Assembly (NCBI GenBank): GCA_026390595.1
Contig: JAPLFQ010000007.1
Span: 1-64,000, forward strand
Direction of reading: 5' to 3'
DNA length: 64,000 nt
Source of the DNA: Ignavibacteriales bacterium
GTDB lineage: Bacteria > Bacteroidota > Ignavibacteria > UBA10030
The notes under the pieces are model-generated. The model saw only the letters and a list, made by a program, of their open reading frames with translations, was not told the origin of the DNA and searched no databases. Shown in pieces: positions 45,322 to 54,785 of the stretch; the first letter of the stretch is position 1, and every line of letters begins with the position of its first letter. The position numbers were made by a program, and so were the translations under genes.

Positions 45322-46269
45322 ATGATAACCTTTTCCGATATCGAGAATGCCTGCGCTGTCGTGCGACCGGTAGTGTACAAGACGCCGCTGCTGAGCTCGG
45401 AGACGCTGAATCAGGAGCATGGGAATGAGGTGTTCTTCAAAGCTGAAAACCTGCAGAAAATCGGCGCGTTCAAGATCCGCGGTGCATACAACAAGATTGC
45501 ATCGCTGACGAAGGAGGAGCGTGCGCGCGGGGTGGTGGCTCATTCGTCAGGTAACCATGCGCAGGGAGTCGCCCTGGCGGCGAAAATGCTCGGGACCAAA
45601 GCTGTTGTGGTGATGCCCAAGAGCTCACCTCCCAACAAGGTGGCAGGAACGAAGGTCTATGGCGCGGAAGTGGTGTTCTGCGAGGATTCGTCCGACGACC
45701 GGGAGCGCGTAGCGAAGGAAATTCAAGAGCGCTGCGACTATGTCCTCGTTCCCCCATTCGACGACGACAAGATTATTGCCGGTCAGGGTACGGCGACCGT
45801 GGAGATTGCGCAGGACGTTCACGCGCTCGACTATCTGTTTGTACCAATCGGCGGCGGAGGCCTGATCGCAGGGAGCGCGATCGCAGCAAAAGCATTGTTT
45901 CCACATATCAAAGTCATCGGTGTGGAGACCGAGCCTGCAAATGACTGCTACCAGTCGTTCAGGAAGAAAGAAATCGTCCGCATCAGCCCGCCAACCACGA
46001 TCGCCGACGGTATGCGCACACAGGCGGTCGGGAAGAGAAATTTCGAAATCATCCTGAAATATGTCGATGACGTCATCACCGTGACAGACGCGCAGGTCAT
46101 TGAAACGATGCGGTTCTTCCTGGAGAAGATGAAAATTGTTGTCGAGCCGACAGGTGCGGTCGCGCCGGCGGCTGTTTTTCATGACGTGCTCGGAATAACC
46201 GGCAAGAAGATCTGCGCAATCATCAGCGGAGGGAATGTCGACCCGGCGTTTCTGAAGAAGATTATGTGA
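45322..46269 (+). CDS. Threonine/serine dehydratase (catabolic type)
   Basis: A 315-residue fold-type II PLP enzyme. The PLP lysine is in GAFKIRGAYNKI, SSGNHAQG is the phosphate-facing loop and VPIGGGGLIAGS the PLP phosphate cup. It lacks the C-terminal regulatory domains of IlvA, so it fits the TdcB/serine-dehydratase group. It converts threonine to 2-oxobutyrate, feeding isoleucine synthesis or catabolism; the enamine intermediates are substrates for RidA, also in the window. It is divergent from the his operon across 105 bases, which include both promoters. No ribosome-binding site is seen. Confidence 0.9.
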   Translation: MITFSDIENACAVVRPVVYKTPLLSSETLNQEHGNEVFFKAENLQKIGAFKIRGAYNKIASLTKEERARGVVAHSSGNHAQGVALAAKMLGTKAVVVMPKSSPPNKVAGTKVYGAEVVFCEDSSDDRERVAKEIQERCDYVLVPPFDDDKIIAGQGTATVEIAQDVHALDYLFVPIGGGGLIAGSAIAAKALFPHIKVIGVETEPANDCYQSFRKKEIVRISPPTTIADGMRTQAVGKRNFEIILKYVDDVITVTDAQVIETMRFFLEKMKIVVEPTGAVAPAAVFHDVLGITGKKICAIISGGNVDPAFLKKIM

Positions 46270-46297
46270 CAGGGGCAGCGACCGTGAACCGGCGGCC

Positions 46298-46326
46298 TTG
46301 CCGCTCAACTAATTCCTTTCTATCAT
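46298..46326 (+). promoter_or_regulatory. Predicted sigma70 promoter for etfBA
   Basis: TTGCCG, a 17-base spacer and TATCAT, about 70 bases before the etfB ATG. Confidence 0.5.
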
Positions 46327-46396
46327 TGACATCGTCTGTTCCGGAACTCAGGTATTCACGCATTCAGCAATCATCAATCAACAATCAGAAATAATC

Positions 46397-47143
46397 ATGA
46401 AACTCGTAGCCTGTATCAACCATGTCCCCGATACTGCAACGAAAATCAACCTTGCGGCTGATGGGAAGAATATCGACAAAGCGGGCGTCACCTTCATCAT
46501 CAGCCCGTATGACGAATTTGCGATCGAAGAATGCCTTCGATTGAAGGGAAAAAACGGCGGCGACGTCACCGTGGTCTCTCTTGGGGGAGATACGCACAAA
46601 GAGACGCTGCGGAAGGCACTTGCGATGGGGGTCGATAAAGCCGTCCTTCTGAAGGACGACAGCCCGCGCGATTCGTTTGGCGTAGCACAGGCGCTGGCCG
46701 GCTATCTGAAAGAAATCGTTCCGGACGCGGTTTTTTTCGGAAAGCAGTCAGTTGATTACGATGACGGCGCCGTAGGCGTCATGGTCGCCGAGATGCTCGG
46801 GCTTCCGTGTGTCTCGGTCTGCGTGAAGCTCGATGTGACTGGAGGAAAGGCGACGGCCGAGAGGGAAATCGAAGGAGGTCGGGAGGTCGTCGAGACAACC
46901 CTGCCTGCAGTATTTACTGCTCAGAAGGGGCTGAACGAACCGCGTTATCCTTCGCTCAAAGGAATCATGGCGGCGAAAAGCAAGCCAATCGAAGAACGCC
47001 CTGCGCCTCCCATGGTGGGAAAAACAGAACTGATCGCCATGCAAAAACCGCCGGCGAAAGCAGCTGGAAGAATCGTGGGGACCGATGTCAGCGCCGTGCC
47101 GGAATTGGTGCGATTGCTGCACGAAGAAGCGAAAGTGATCTAA
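46397..47143 (+). CDS. etfB: Electron transfer flavoprotein beta subunit
   Basis: A 248-residue EtfB that pairs with EtfA to carry electrons from acyl-CoA dehydrogenases. The start MKLVACINHVPDT, ISPYDEFAIEECLRLK, DVTVVSLGG, VFFGKQSVDYDDGAVGVMVAEMLG and PRYPSLKGIMAAKSKP are family signatures. EtfA follows after 73 bases. No ETF:quinone oxidoreductase or acyl-CoA dehydrogenase is seen in the window. Confidence 0.95.
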   Translation: MKLVACINHVPDTATKINLAADGKNIDKAGVTFIISPYDEFAIEECLRLKGKNGGDVTVVSLGGDTHKETLRKALAMGVDKAVLLKDDSPRDSFGVAQALAGYLKEIVPDAVFFGKQSVDYDDGAVGVMVAEMLGLPCVSVCVKLDVTGGKATAEREIEGGREVVETTLPAVFTAQKGLNEPRYPSLKGIMAAKSKPIEERPAPPMVGKTELIAMQKPPAKAAGRIVGTDVSAVPELVRLLHEEAKVI

Positions 47144-47216
47144 TATTGTCGATTGCCGATTTTCGATTTGGAGATACCAATCACCACTCACCAATTAACT
47201 CCTGACTGGTAACACC

Positions 47217-48194
47217 ATGAAGATTCTTGTCTTTGCAGAGCAGCGAGAGAACAAATTCAAAAAACCGGCATTCGAAGCGGTCAGAACCGCCAGAACTCTT
47301 GCCGATCAGCTCAGCGGCGAAGTGGTTGCACTCGTCATCGGCGGCTCTGTTCAATCTATCGCCCCTATGCTGGGAGGATACGGCGCTCACAAGGTGATTG
47401 CTGCGGAAGATCCCCGGCTGGCGCACTATGCATCGAGTGCCTACGCGAAGTTGGTCGCAGATGCAGCCAGGGCGGAGCAGGCAGATGTCGTAGTTCTTCC
47501 CGCGACCGCAATGGGGAAGGATCTCGCTCCACGCGTGGCGGTCAAACTTGATGCCGGTCTCGCGTCTGATTGCACAGCCCTCAGTATTGAGGGGGGAGAA
47601 ATCCTCGCAACGCGTCCCATTTATGCCGGCAAAGTACTGACGCGGCTGAAGATTACGTCGGCCTTGAAGGTCTTCACGCTGAGGCCGAACGTGTTTGTTG
47701 CAGGTGAATCAAATGGCTCCGCTTCTCCCGTGGAGGCGTTTGCTGTGGAGCTGAAGGACCAGGATCTTGGCTGTATCGTCAAGGAGACAAAACAATCATC
47801 CGGCAGGCTCGACGTTGCGGAGGCGGATATCATTGTCACAGGAGGCCGCGGACTCAAGGGGCCCGAACATTTCGGTATGATCGAACAGCTTGCCGAAACA
47901 CTTGGTGCTGCAGTCGGCGCATCGAGGGCAGTCGTGGATGCCGGCTGGCGTCCGCACGACGAACAGGTTGGTCAGACAGGCAAGACGGTCTCGCCCTCAT
48001 TGTACATTGCCGTTGCCGTCTCCGGTGCCATCCAGCACCTTGCGGGAATGTCATCTTCAAAGTATATTGTAGCCATCAACAAGGACAAGGACGCGCCGAT
48101 CTTCCAGGCTGCCAACTACGGCATCGTGGGTGACGCGTTTGAAATCATCCCTGCCCTGACGGCGGAAGTGAAGAAACTACTCGGGAAGAATTAG
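47217..48194 (+). CDS. etfA: Electron transfer flavoprotein alpha subunit
   Basis: A 325-residue EtfA. The C-terminal FAD-binding block runs through [61 protein letters not shown] and [20 protein letters not shown]. Full length for the family. It forms the heterodimer with EtfB; both are in one operon. Confidence 0.96.
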   Translation: MKILVFAEQRENKFKKPAFEAVRTARTLADQLSGEVVALVIGGSVQSIAPMLGGYGAHKVIAAEDPRLAHYASSAYAKLVADAARAEQADVVVLPATAMGKDLAPRVAVKLDAGLASDCTALSIEGGEILATRPIYAGKVLTRLKITSALKVFTLRPNVFVAGESNGSASPVEAFAVELKDQDLGCIVKETKQSSGRLDVAEADIIVTGGRGLKGPEHFGMIEQLAETLGAAVGASRAVVDAGWRPHDEQVGQTGKTVSPSLYIAVAVSGAIQHLAGMSSSKYIVAINKDKDAPIFQAANYGIVGDAFEIIPALTAEVKKLLGKN

Positions 48195-48278
48195 CGTCCG
48201 GCAGAACCTTTTGAAGCAAGTCCGCCGGTACTTTTCTATCAATGTGCTTTATATCTTTGCGTGAGCTCTTGGATTTAA

Positions 48279-48297
48279 AGCGCTCCGGCGGAGCGCT
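48279..48297 (+). other. Hairpin just before the ribosome-binding site of the BFN gene
   Basis: AGCGCTCC-GGC-GGAGCGCT is an 8-bp perfect stem one base ahead of AGAAGGAG. Its CTCC arm could also pair with the ribosome-binding site, so two alternative folds are possible. No T-tract follows, which argues against termination. Confidence 0.5.
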
Positions 48298-48311
48298 AGA
48301 AGGAGATCTTT

Positions 48312-48893
48312 TTGGAGAGGATTCAGGTCGACATATTGGGGCTTTCAACGAGCCCGTCAAGCGGCGGAGCCTACGCTCTCATCCTTAAGGAAGTGAATGG
48401 CCTGCGTCGGCTGCCGATTATCATCGGAGCATTTGAAGCGCAGTCGATCGCCCTGGAAATGGAAGGGATCAAACCGCCCCGGCCTCTGACGCACGATCTG
48501 TTGAAGAACATCATGGATTCACTCGGCGCCAGCTTGAGCGACGTGTTCATCAGCGATCTCAAGGATGGCACCTTCTATGCACGGCTGACACTCGACTCTC
48601 AGGAAGTCGATTCGCGCCCGAGCGATGCGATTGCTCTCGCCGTCCGATGCGGAGTTCCGATCTATGTTGCTGACAAAGTTATGGACGAAGCCGGATTTGT
48701 TCCCGACGGCGACGAAGCTGAAAAGACGACACCACCGGCGGCAGTTGAACCGGAACCCGAGAAGCCCAAAATCAGGCTCTCGAAACTCGAACAGTTGCAG
48801 CAGCAACTTCTCGAGGCAATAACAAAAGAAGAGTACGAAAAAGCTGCAAGACTCCGCGACGAGATCCACAAACTGGAAGCGCGGAACTCATAG
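48312..48893 (+). CDS. Bifunctional nuclease (BFN/DUF151) with C-terminal UVR motif
   Basis: A 193-residue protein beginning at TTG, preceded by AGAAGGAG. Residues about 1-135 are a BFN domain: LPIIIGAFEAQSIALEMEG, RPLTHDLLKNIMDSLGA and SRPSDAIALAVRCGVPIYV. The C-terminus (KLEQLQQQLLEAITKEEYEKAARLRDEI) is a UVR motif as in UvrB and ClpC. BFN proteins can show nuclease activity; the UVR part probably mediates protein contact. The pairing is common in Bacteroidota and Chlorobi. A Pro/Glu-rich linker joins the domains. Confidence 0.88.
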   Translation: MERIQVDILGLSTSPSSGGAYALILKEVNGLRRLPIIIGAFEAQSIALEMEGIKPPRPLTHDLLKNIMDSLGASLSDVFISDLKDGTFYARLTLDSQEVDSRPSDAIALAVRCGVPIYVADKVMDEAGFVPDGDEAEKTTPPAAVEPEPEKPKIRLSKLEQLQQQLLEAITKEEYEKAARLRDEIHKLEARNS

Positions 48894-48990
48894 CAGCTGA
48901 AGATACCGTTGAGACACGCGCAGGCCGACGCGACACACCATCGCATACACCATTACCCACCATCTGCCCACATAAGGGAGGCACTCCACA

Positions 48991-49791
48991 GTGAAAACCA
49001 CCGTACAACGAGAACGGACCCTGTTGTGCATACTGCTGCTTTCAGTCTTCTGGGTCATGACCGCATCGGCAGCCGCGCCCGATTCATCCAAAGCCGAACA
49101 GCTCATTGCCCAGGGAAATATCTACTCAGAGCAAACGTTCGATAATCAAAAAGCGCTCCAGAGTTACGAGGCAGCGCTCGCGCTTGAACCTAATAATTAT
49201 GAGGCACTCTGGCGCATCAGCCGCGCGCATGTGGATATCGGCGAACATTTCGCCGCCGCCACAGACCAGGAAAAGGCGAAACAGCTTCAGACCTACGAGA
49301 AGTCGCTCGAGTTCGCCAACAAGGCCATCGCGGCGAATGCAAAAGGAGCGATGGGATATACACGACGGGCGATTGCAAATGGTCGCATCGCACTCTTCAA
49401 AGGGGTGTGGGAATCGCTCGATCTCGTGAAGCAGACGAAAGCCGATTGTGAAAAGGCCATCGCGCTCGACCCCAAAGAGCCGGCCGCATACTATGTCCTG
49501 GGACGGACAAACATGAAGGTCAGCGAAAAACCGAAAATTGTGCGCTGGCCGCTCGGCCTTGGCTGGGCGAACCTCGACGATGCAGTCAAGAACTTTGAGA
49601 AGGCAATCGCTTTGCGGCCAGATTTCATCATGTACCGCCTGGACTGCGCCCGCGCGTATGTTGAACAGGATGAGTACAGCAAAGCACGGGCACATCTCAC
49701 TGCCATCGGAACGCTATCAACAATGGACGAAGACGACGGCCAATTCAGAAAAGAAGCACAGGAGCTGCAGGAGAAGATCAAAGGCAAGTAG
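48991..49791 (+). CDS. Exported TPR protein (RMDN-like)
   Basis: A 266-residue protein from a GTG start, ten bases after GGGAGG. It has a signal sequence (LLCILLLSVFWVMTASAAA). TPR-like repeats cover about 30-250: ALQSYEAALALEPNNYEALWRISRA and NFEKAIALRPDFIMYRLDCARAY. GYTRRAIANGRIALFKG and the C-terminal arrangement resemble regulator-of-microtubule-dynamics-like TPR proteins found in bacteria. A protein-interaction role in the envelope is likely. A bidirectional terminator follows. Confidence 0.85.
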   Translation: MKTTVQRERTLLCILLLSVFWVMTASAAAPDSSKAEQLIAQGNIYSEQTFDNQKALQSYEAALALEPNNYEALWRISRAHVDIGEHFAAATDQEKAKQLQTYEKSLEFANKAIAANAKGAMGYTRRAIANGRIALFKGVWESLDLVKQTKADCEKAIALDPKEPAAYYVLGRTNMKVSEKPKIVRWPLGLGWANLDDAVKNFEKAIALRPDFIMYRLDCARAYVEQDEYSKARAHLTAIGTLSTMDEDDGQFRKEAQELQEKIKGK

Positions 49792-49815
49792 TTTGCGTTA
49801 TGCTCCCACCATACA

Positions 49816-49849
49816 AAAGCCCGGGCTTTCTTGAGAAAACCCGGGCTTT
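49816..49849. terminator. Bidirectional terminator between convergent TPR and MFS genes
   Basis: AAAGCCCGGG/CCCGGGCTTT is a 10-bp stem with a further TTTC/GAAA stem inside after one mismatch. A and T runs flank it on both sides. It lies 25 bases after each of the two converging stops. Confidence 0.88.
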
Positions 49850-49873
49850 GTGTTGTCGGTGAGATCAACAGAA

Positions 49874-51085
49874 TCAGATTTTCGACCCGGGCCTCTCTTT
49901 GTCGGAGAGAACGCGAGCGTGGCCATGGAAATCAGGTGATCTCCTGAATTGCAGGGCGATGATGAGGGAGAAGATCATCAGAGCTGCCCCAAGGAAGAAG
50001 GGATAGCCGTCGTGGATCTCGAAGAGAGCTCCGCCTGCGATAGGGCCCACGATCATAGAAGCAGCCATAATGGATGTGAGGATGCCAAGAGCTTCTCCCT
50101 TCATGAGGGGATTAGTTTTGCCCGTGACTTCGCTTGTCAGCACGACTCGCTGCACCGATTGGCCCGTCGCGAACAGCGGGAGGCCGACAAAGAACAAGGC
50201 AATCATGTCCGAGCCCATCAGGAGGAAACTCACGCCCAGAATGACGGTCATCAATAGTTCGAGTTGTGACTCGGTAAAGTACTTCAGCCACATTCTCCGA
50301 AGAAGCACGGTCTGGTTCAGCACCGCAAAAACGCCCGTCGCTGCGAATATCAAGCCGGTCTGGAAAGAACCGAAGTTGAAAGCATGCAGCACGTAGAGAG
50401 CGAACACCGATTGTGATGCGGACATGGCAATTGCGAAGAAGAGCCAGCTCAGGAAAAGGGGTCGAAGTGTTTTGTTGAAAGCCGCGCGAGCTAACGGCGC
50501 GAGCGGATTAAACGAAATCGCCGCATTGGAATCGCGCCTCTTGTGAGTCTCCGGAAGGAAAAAATAGGCGAGCATCGCATTGATTGCCGCGAGTATGCCG
50601 GAACACCAGAATGGAAAAGAGTGTGACACGGTGCTGAGTGCCCCGCCGAGGATCGGTCCCACCATGAAACCGGTGCCAAACGCCGCCCCGATAAGACCCA
50701 GATTGGAGGATCGCTCTTTCTCGTCACGCGCAAGGTCAACGAGACATCCTTGTGCCACGGTGAAATTGCCGGCTGCGGCGCCGTCAATGATCCTTCCAAG
50801 GAAGAGAAAAGGCAGGCTGCCTGCCCCGGCAAACACGAACCAGCCGATTGCAGTGCTTGTGATGCTTGCAATGAGCACGGGGCGTCGCCCGATCTTGTCG
50901 GACAGTGCACCGAGAAACGGGCTGCTCAGAAACGCGAAGAACGCAAACGAAGCGAACAGAAGAGTAATGACAAAAGGCGAGGCTCCAAACGAACCCACAT
51001 AGAACGGCAAAATAGGAATGACGATCCCCACCCCGATGACATCGACAAAAACCGTAAACAGTACGACGAACTTTTCTCGCTGCAT
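49874..51085 (-). CDS. MFS transporter (DHA1/TetA-like)
   Basis: A 403-residue protein with about 12 membrane segments. FASFAFFAFLSSPFLGALSDKIGRRPVL is the loop 2-3 motif of drug:H+ antiporters of the TetA type. LGLIGAAFGTGFMVGPILGG is the TM5 motif C of antiporters. It is therefore an exporter, with unknown substrate; the similarity to TetA does not prove drug transport. It converges with the TPR gene and starts divergently from nfo. Confidence 0.85.
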   Translation of the reverse strand: MQREKFVVLFTVFVDVIGVGIVIPILPFYVGSFGASPFVITLLFASFAFFAFLSSPFLGALSDKIGRRPVLIASITSTAIGWFVFAGAGSLPFLFLGRIIDGAAAGNFTVAQGCLVDLARDEKERSSNLGLIGAAFGTGFMVGPILGGALSTVSHSFPFWCSGILAAINAMLAYFFLPETHKRRDSNAAISFNPLAPLARAAFNKTLRPLFLSWLFFAIAMSASQSVFALYVLHAFNFGSFQTGLIFAATGVFAVLNQTVLLRRMWLKYFTESQLELLMTVILGVSFLLMGSDMIALFFVGLPLFATGQSVQRVVLTSEVTGKTNPLMKGEALGILTSIMAASMIVGPIAGGALFEIHDGYPFFLGAALMIFSLIIALQFRRSPDFHGHARVLSDKERPGSKI

Positions 51086-51204
51086 AGTCCTGTAGCAAAC
51101 GAAACGGCAGTGAATAATTCCGGTCGGGCGTTGCTTTTTGAGGTTCTAATTCACTTCTTCAATCAGAACCAAATAACGATCTCTCCCAATAAACCAAGTA
51201 CACA

Positions 51205-52107
51205 ATGTCCCGTTCTCCCGACCGCTCAATCCTCCTCGGTGCTCATATGTCCATCGCCGGCGGAGTACACACCGCTGTGGAGCGTGGAAGCTCCATCGGT
51301 TGCACGACCATGCAGATGTTTGTGAAGAACAACAACCAGTGGCGAGGGAAAGAGCTCTCGGATGAGGATGTCTCAACCTACAAAAAGCTGCTGCGGGAGT
51401 CAAGCATCGGTCCGGTCGTTGTCCACGATACCTATCTGATCAACCTGTGCGCGACCGACAAGCAGATTCTTCAGAAGTCGCGCGCTGCGCTGAAGGATGA
51501 ACTCGATCGGTGTGAAATTCTGGGGGTCGAGTACCTCAATTTTCATCCCGGCTCTCACGTGGGTGCCGGTGAAGGGGAAGGGATCAAACGGATCGTCGAA
51601 TCTCTGGACATCATTCACGACGAGACGAAGGGATACGGGGTACAAAGCGTACTCGAAACCACAGCCGGGCAGGGAACAGCGATCGGCTACCGGTTTGAGC
51701 AGCTGCGTGAGATTATCGACATGGTCGCTCAGCCGGATCGCATGGCAGTCTGCGTGGATACCTGTCACGTCTTTGCCGCCGGGTACGATATATCCACCGA
51801 GCGGGGGTACGAGACGACGTTCGAAGAGTTCGACGCGATCATCGGGCTCGCACGCCTCGTTGCATTTCACGTGAACGATTCGAAACGGGAGCTGGGTTCT
51901 CACGTGGACAGGCACGATCATATCGGAAAAGGAACAATCGGGAAGACCGGCTTCCGGCTTCTGATGAACGACGAGCGTTTCCGTGCAGTTCCGAAAATTC
52001 TCGAGACGCCAAAAGGTCCGGAGATGAAGGAGGATGTGGAAAACATGAGGACGTTGAGAAATATGATGATAAAACGTGAAAAGCAAGACGGGGGACGGAT
52101 GGTGTAG
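51205..52107 (+). CDS. nfo: Endonuclease IV (Nfo)
   Basis: A 300-residue TIM-barrel AP endonuclease. LLGAHMSIAGGVHTAVERG, QMFVKNNNQWRGKEL, VVVHDTYLINLCATD, NFHPGSHVGAG, LETTAGQGTAIGYRFEQL, VCVDTCHVFAAGYD, FHVNDSKRELGSHVDRHDHIGKG and ILETPKG carry the nine zinc ligands. It cuts abasic sites in base-excision repair. A second repair gene, ada, lies farther on the same strand. Starts about 120 bases from the divergent MFS gene. Confidence 0.97.
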   Translation: MSRSPDRSILLGAHMSIAGGVHTAVERGSSIGCTTMQMFVKNNNQWRGKELSDEDVSTYKKLLRESSIGPVVVHDTYLINLCATDKQILQKSRAALKDELDRCEILGVEYLNFHPGSHVGAGEGEGIKRIVESLDIIHDETKGYGVQSVLETTAGQGTAIGYRFEQLREIIDMVAQPDRMAVCVDTCHVFAAGYDISTERGYETTFEEFDAIIGLARLVAFHVNDSKRELGSHVDRHDHIGKGTIGKTGFRLLMNDERFRAVPKILETPKGPEMKEDVENMRTLRNMMIKREKQDGGRMV

Positions 52108-52416
52108 ATCGAAATTTATTTCGGGACCGGTAAGAAACGCGGACAGGGGCATTACCCGGAAAGTGACCTGCACCCCGCTCCAAAACCGCGAAGGTGACAG
52201 CCACTTCTCGTTTTCCGATATCTCCGGGTCCGCCTCTTTATAGAGATTACCCCCGCAGAGCTTCCGCGATCGATTCTTCCCGCGAAACAGTCTTCGTTCA
52301 CCAAAGTTTTCGCGAAACTTTCTTCCGAGAAGTCTGTCTAACTCTTGTCTGTCGGAGAGTTTCCGGCCACCATCGGCAGCCCGAATATCTCAAGAATCGT
52401 CTGTGAGGAGTGAATA
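52108..52416. other. Intergenic leader upstream of the MacAB-like operon
   Basis: 309 bases with no gene. It has TTTTCGCGAAACTTTC and CCGAGAAG repeats but no clear promoter hexamers at the usual spacing and no terminator stem strong enough to report. The last bases, GAGGAGTGAATA, are the macA-like ribosome-binding site. Confidence 0.5.
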
Positions 52417-54003
52417 ATGAAGAAAACGGTCTATATCATTGGAATTATTGTGGTCGCGCTCGCGGTTTCGGCGTATTTCCTGTTTGCCAGGCGTGATTCG
52501 CGTAAATACGACTTCAGGCTTGACAAGGTATCAAAAGGTGATCTGATGGTGTACGTCACAGCGACCGGCACGATCAATGCGGTCATCAGCGTCGATGTGG
52601 GCACCCAGGTCTCTGGAATCGTCACGAAGCTGTACGCCGACTTCAATTCTGTCGTCAAGGCGGGCCAGGTGATCGCCCGAATTGACACGACGTTCCTGTA
52701 TCAATCGGTAAAGGACGCAGAAGCAAGTCTCGATCGGGCAAGAGCCCAATATGCCGATAGCAAGCGAAACTCTGATCGGACGACCAATCTGTACAAGAAG
52801 GGGCTTGAATCGGAGTTGAATTACTCTGCTGCGTTGACCTCCTTCGAATCGAACCAGGCGTCATTGAAGCAGGCAACGGCAGCTCTCGACCGGGCGAAGA
52901 TCAACCTGGCGTATGCGACAATCTATGCTCCGATCAACGGCGTTGTGACAGACAGGAAAGTAAATGTCGGCCAGACCGTCGCGGCGAGCTTCTCTTCCCC
53001 AACGCTGTTCACCATAGCAAATGATCTCAAGCGCATGTGGGTACAGACAACAGTGGACGAAACTGATGTCGGCAAGATCAGCATCGGACAGGAAGCCACG
53101 TTTACAGTCGACGCCTATCCTGAGGATAAATTCACAGGGACAGTTTCACAGATCAGATTGGCTCCACAATCCATTCAGAATGTCGTTAACTACATCGTCA
53201 TCATTGATGTGCAGAATGACCAGTTGAAACTGATGCCGGGCATGACGGCGAGCGTGAAGATTCTCGTTGCGAGTGCCAGCGATGTACTCAGAGTTCCGAA
53301 CATGGCGTTGCGGTTCCAGCCGCCGGCGGATCTTATTGATACGACTGGGACAGGCGGAGCGAATGGCATGAGGGGTGGAATGGGCGGGAGAGGTGAAACC
53401 GGGCGGGACAGTGCGAGCGGAGGTCGTAACCCCGGTGGAGCTCAAGGAGGCGGTCGGGGAGAATTCGGACAGAATCGCGAGGGAGGAGGACCGGGTGGTA
53501 TGGGAGGTGACATGGCTGGTCGTTTCCAGGCAATCAGGGATTCAATTCAAGCCGCTCACGGCGGGAAATTGAGCCAGGAAGACATGCGGACGGAAATGCG
53601 AAAATTGTTTGCCGGCAGAATGCCCCAGCGGAATGAAACGCAGCAACAAGCGCCGCCGACGATCACGAGACCGAAACCAGTTGCCTCCGGCGATGCGGCG
53701 AAATTCGGAATCGTCTCGAACTTCCCCGAATATCAGAAGAGCGTCTACAATCCCTCGCATCAATCAGGACGAGGAAGAGTGTGGATCCTGAAAGCGAACG
53801 GATTACTCGAACAGGTATTTGTCCGCACGGGTCTGAACGATGGACGATTCACAGAAATCACCTCCATGAGATTGAATGTCGGAGACCAGCTCGTTCTCGG
53901 CGCGTCGTCTGGTGACACGAATGCCGACCAGGCGCGAAGCCCGCTCACAGGTCAGGGTCAAGGACAAGGACGGCCGATGGGAGGAGGCGGGTTCGGACGA
54001 TGA
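52417..54003 (+). CDS. MacA-like periplasmic adaptor with Gly-rich insert
   Basis: A 528-residue membrane-fusion (adaptor) protein. It has an N-terminal anchor (about 6-24), a lipoyl/barrel-sandwich core (VSIDVGTQVSGIV...YAPINGVV), a coiled-coil hairpin (about 97-165) and a beta-barrel domain. Residues about 311-425 are an insert rich in Gly, Arg, Met and Gln (GGMGGRG, GGRGEFG), followed by the final membrane-proximal domain. The C-terminus is again Gly-rich. Adaptors of this kind link an inner-membrane ABC pump to an outer-membrane channel. It is the first gene of a three-gene operon. Confidence 0.88.
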   Translation: MKKTVYIIGIIVVALAVSAYFLFARRDSRKYDFRLDKVSKGDLMVYVTATGTINAVISVDVGTQVSGIVTKLYADFNSVVKAGQVIARIDTTFLYQSVKDAEASLDRARAQYADSKRNSDRTTNLYKKGLESELNYSAALTSFESNQASLKQATAALDRAKINLAYATIYAPINGVVTDRKVNVGQTVAASFSSPTLFTIANDLKRMWVQTTVDETDVGKISIGQEATFTVDAYPEDKFTGTVSQIRLAPQSIQNVVNYIVIIDVQNDQLKLMPGMTASVKILVASASDVLRVPNMALRFQPPADLIDTTGTGGANGMRGGMGGRGETGRDSASGGRNPGGAQGGGRGEFGQNREGGGPGGMGGDMAGRFQAIRDSIQAAHGGKLSQEDMRTEMRKLFAGRMPQRNETQQQAPPTITRPKPVASGDAAKFGIVSNFPEYQKSVYNPSHQSGRGRVWILKANGLLEQVFVRTGLNDGRFTEITSMRLNVGDQLVLGASSGDTNADQARSPLTGQGQGQGRPMGGGGFGR

Positions 54004-54785
54004 CCCACGATCTCGATACATCGCCGGCACAGGATGGCGTGCTCATTCAGATTGATCACCTCACGAAGGTGTATCAGCTGGGTGAGGTCGACGTCCACGC
54101 CCTGCGGGGAGTCTCGGTGCATATCTCCAAAGGTGAGTTTGTAGCGATCATGGGGGCGTCCGGTTCCGGCAAATCGACGTTCATGAATATTCTCGGATGT
54201 CTCGACAAACCCACCAAGGGATCGTACCTGCTGGAAAGAATCGATGTCGGCAAGCTGACACGCGACGAACTTGCTGCCATCAGAAACCTGAAGATCGGAT
54301 TCGTTTTCCAGGGATTCAATCTGCTTTCCCGGACATCGGCGCTCGAGAATGTTGAGCTCCCGCTGTTCTACTGCTCGGTATCGAACAAACTCCGGAAATC
54401 CAGAGCCATCGAGGCTATTGATAGGGTCGGTCTTGGAGACAGGATTCATCACTACCCCAACCAGCTTTCGGGCTGCCAACAGCAGCGCGTCGCGATCGCG
54501 CGGGCGCTGGTCAACGATCCCAGCATCATACTTGCCGATGAGCCGACGGGCAACCTCGACAGCAGGACCAGCGTGGAGGTGATGGGGATTTTTCAGGAGC
54601 TGAACAACAACGGCATCACGGTGATTCTCGTGACCCACGAACCCGATATTGCACAGTTCGCAAAGCGACATATTGTGTTCCGCGATGGAAAAATCAAGTC
54701 GGACAAGCTGAACGCCAGTCCCAGGGTGGCAGCAGAAGTGCTGAAGGAATTGCCAGCGATTGACGAGGAGGACGAAGCAGCATGA
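54000..54785 (+). CDS. MacB-type ABC ATPase with LSGCQ signature
   Basis: A 261-residue ABC ATPase of the LolD/MacB type. Walker [10 protein letters not shown] (52-60), Q-loop FVFQGFNLL, Walker [13 protein letters not shown] and H-loop VTHEPD are normal. The signature reads LSGCQ (156-160) with Cys159 in place of the second Gly of LSGGQ; the codon TGC at 54474 is clear. This position lies close to bound ATP across the dimer, so the change may alter turnover. Starts overlap by four bases (ATGA) with both flanking genes. Confidence 0.93.
   Translation: MTHDLDTSPAQDGVLIQIDHLTKVYQLGEVDVHALRGVSVHISKGEFVAIMGASGSGKSTFMNILGCLDKPTKGSYLLERIDVGKLTRDELAAIRNLKIGFVFQGFNLLSRTSALENVELPLFYCSVSNKLRKSRAIEAIDRVGLGDRIHHYPNQLSGCQQQRVAIARALVNDPSIILADEPTGNLDSRTSVEVMGIFQELNNNGITVILVTHEPDIAQFAKRHIVFRDGKIKSDKLNASPRVAAEVLKELPAIDEEDEAA

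Noticed and set aside
53347-53540. Gly-rich DNA as a direct-repeat array
   Set aside because: It is in-frame low-complexity coding sequence of the MacA-like protein; no exact repeat units.
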